Origin: Ruminococcus sp. UBA3767
GTDB taxonomy: Bacteria > Bacillota > Clostridia > Oscillospirales > Ruminococcaceae
Length of the DNA stretch: 29,723 nt
Direction of reading: 5' to 3'
Assembly: GCA_002371625.1 (NCBI GenBank)
Contig: DFFV01000016.1
Location: 9,012 to 38,734 of the forward strand
The notes under the pieces are model-generated. The model worked only from the letters and a program-made list of their open reading frames with translations, was not told the origin of the DNA and ran no database searches. Positions 29,696 through 29,723 of the stretch are shown in pieces. The translations under genes and the position numbers were made by a program. How positions within the stretch are numbered: the stretch's first letter is position 1; the number at the start of each line of letters is the position of its first letter.

Positions 29696-29723
29696 AAAAC
29701 TTCTTGATACGTACCGTTCTGAA

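Overview
The window looks like a chromosomal segment of a low-to-mid GC, Gram-positive (monoderm) anaerobic Clostridia, most plausibly a Ruminococcus-type member of the Oscillospiraceae. This rests on the gene families, strong AGGAGG ribosome sites, TTG/GTG starts, sigma-A promoters with exact 17-bp spacers, and a type IV pilus (T4P) set without outer-membrane genes (no pilP or pilQ). The genus call is inference. I see no tRNA, rRNA, CRISPR array, phage gene or insertion sequence. Every gap between genes is shorter than 300 bp. In the first 160 bases I see nothing that can be supported.

Layout. (1) 161-2944: recG and a LUD-domain protein, probably cotranscribed. (2) 3111-15917: a T4P cluster in the order pilC, a pilM-pilN fusion, pilO, a 788-aa PilX/GspK-like pilin, a 249-aa prepilin and a 642-aa prepilin with beta-rich modules. 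Then comes pilD on the opposite strand, followed by pilB and pilT. Terminators enclose the blocks, and a strong hairpin without a U-tract sits between pilO and the first pilin gene. (3) 15925-17318, leftward: a DUF3783 protein and an EamA transporter, driven by a perfect-consensus promoter. (4) 17329-19195: a membrane GGDEF-EAL protein, followed by a row of three hairpins. (5) 19275-21632, leftward: a second EamA transporter and a CapA-like lipoprotein. (6) 21680-27321: an rRNA m5U methyltransferase without a TRAM domain, then MoxR, DUF58 and transglutaminase genes. (7) 27358-29723: a hypothetical protein, an AqpZ-type aquaporin, a GNAT acetyltransferase, and an 18-bp perfect inverted repeat near the right edge.

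How it fits together. PilD would process the prepilins. PilB and PilT would power extension and retraction through PilC. The PilM-N fusion with PilO would form the alignment complex, and the large pilins would make or cap the fibre. The GGDEF-EAL protein next door could connect the pilus to cyclic di-GMP, but PilB's N-terminal MshEN motifs are degenerate, so this link is only a hypothesis. The MoxR-DUF58-transglutaminase trio is a recurrent envelope-associated set whose substrate is unknown.

The most unusual part is the pilus cluster. It fuses two normally separate alignment proteins, encodes no short major pilin, and carries two very large pilin-like proteins, one with adhesin-like C-terminal modules.
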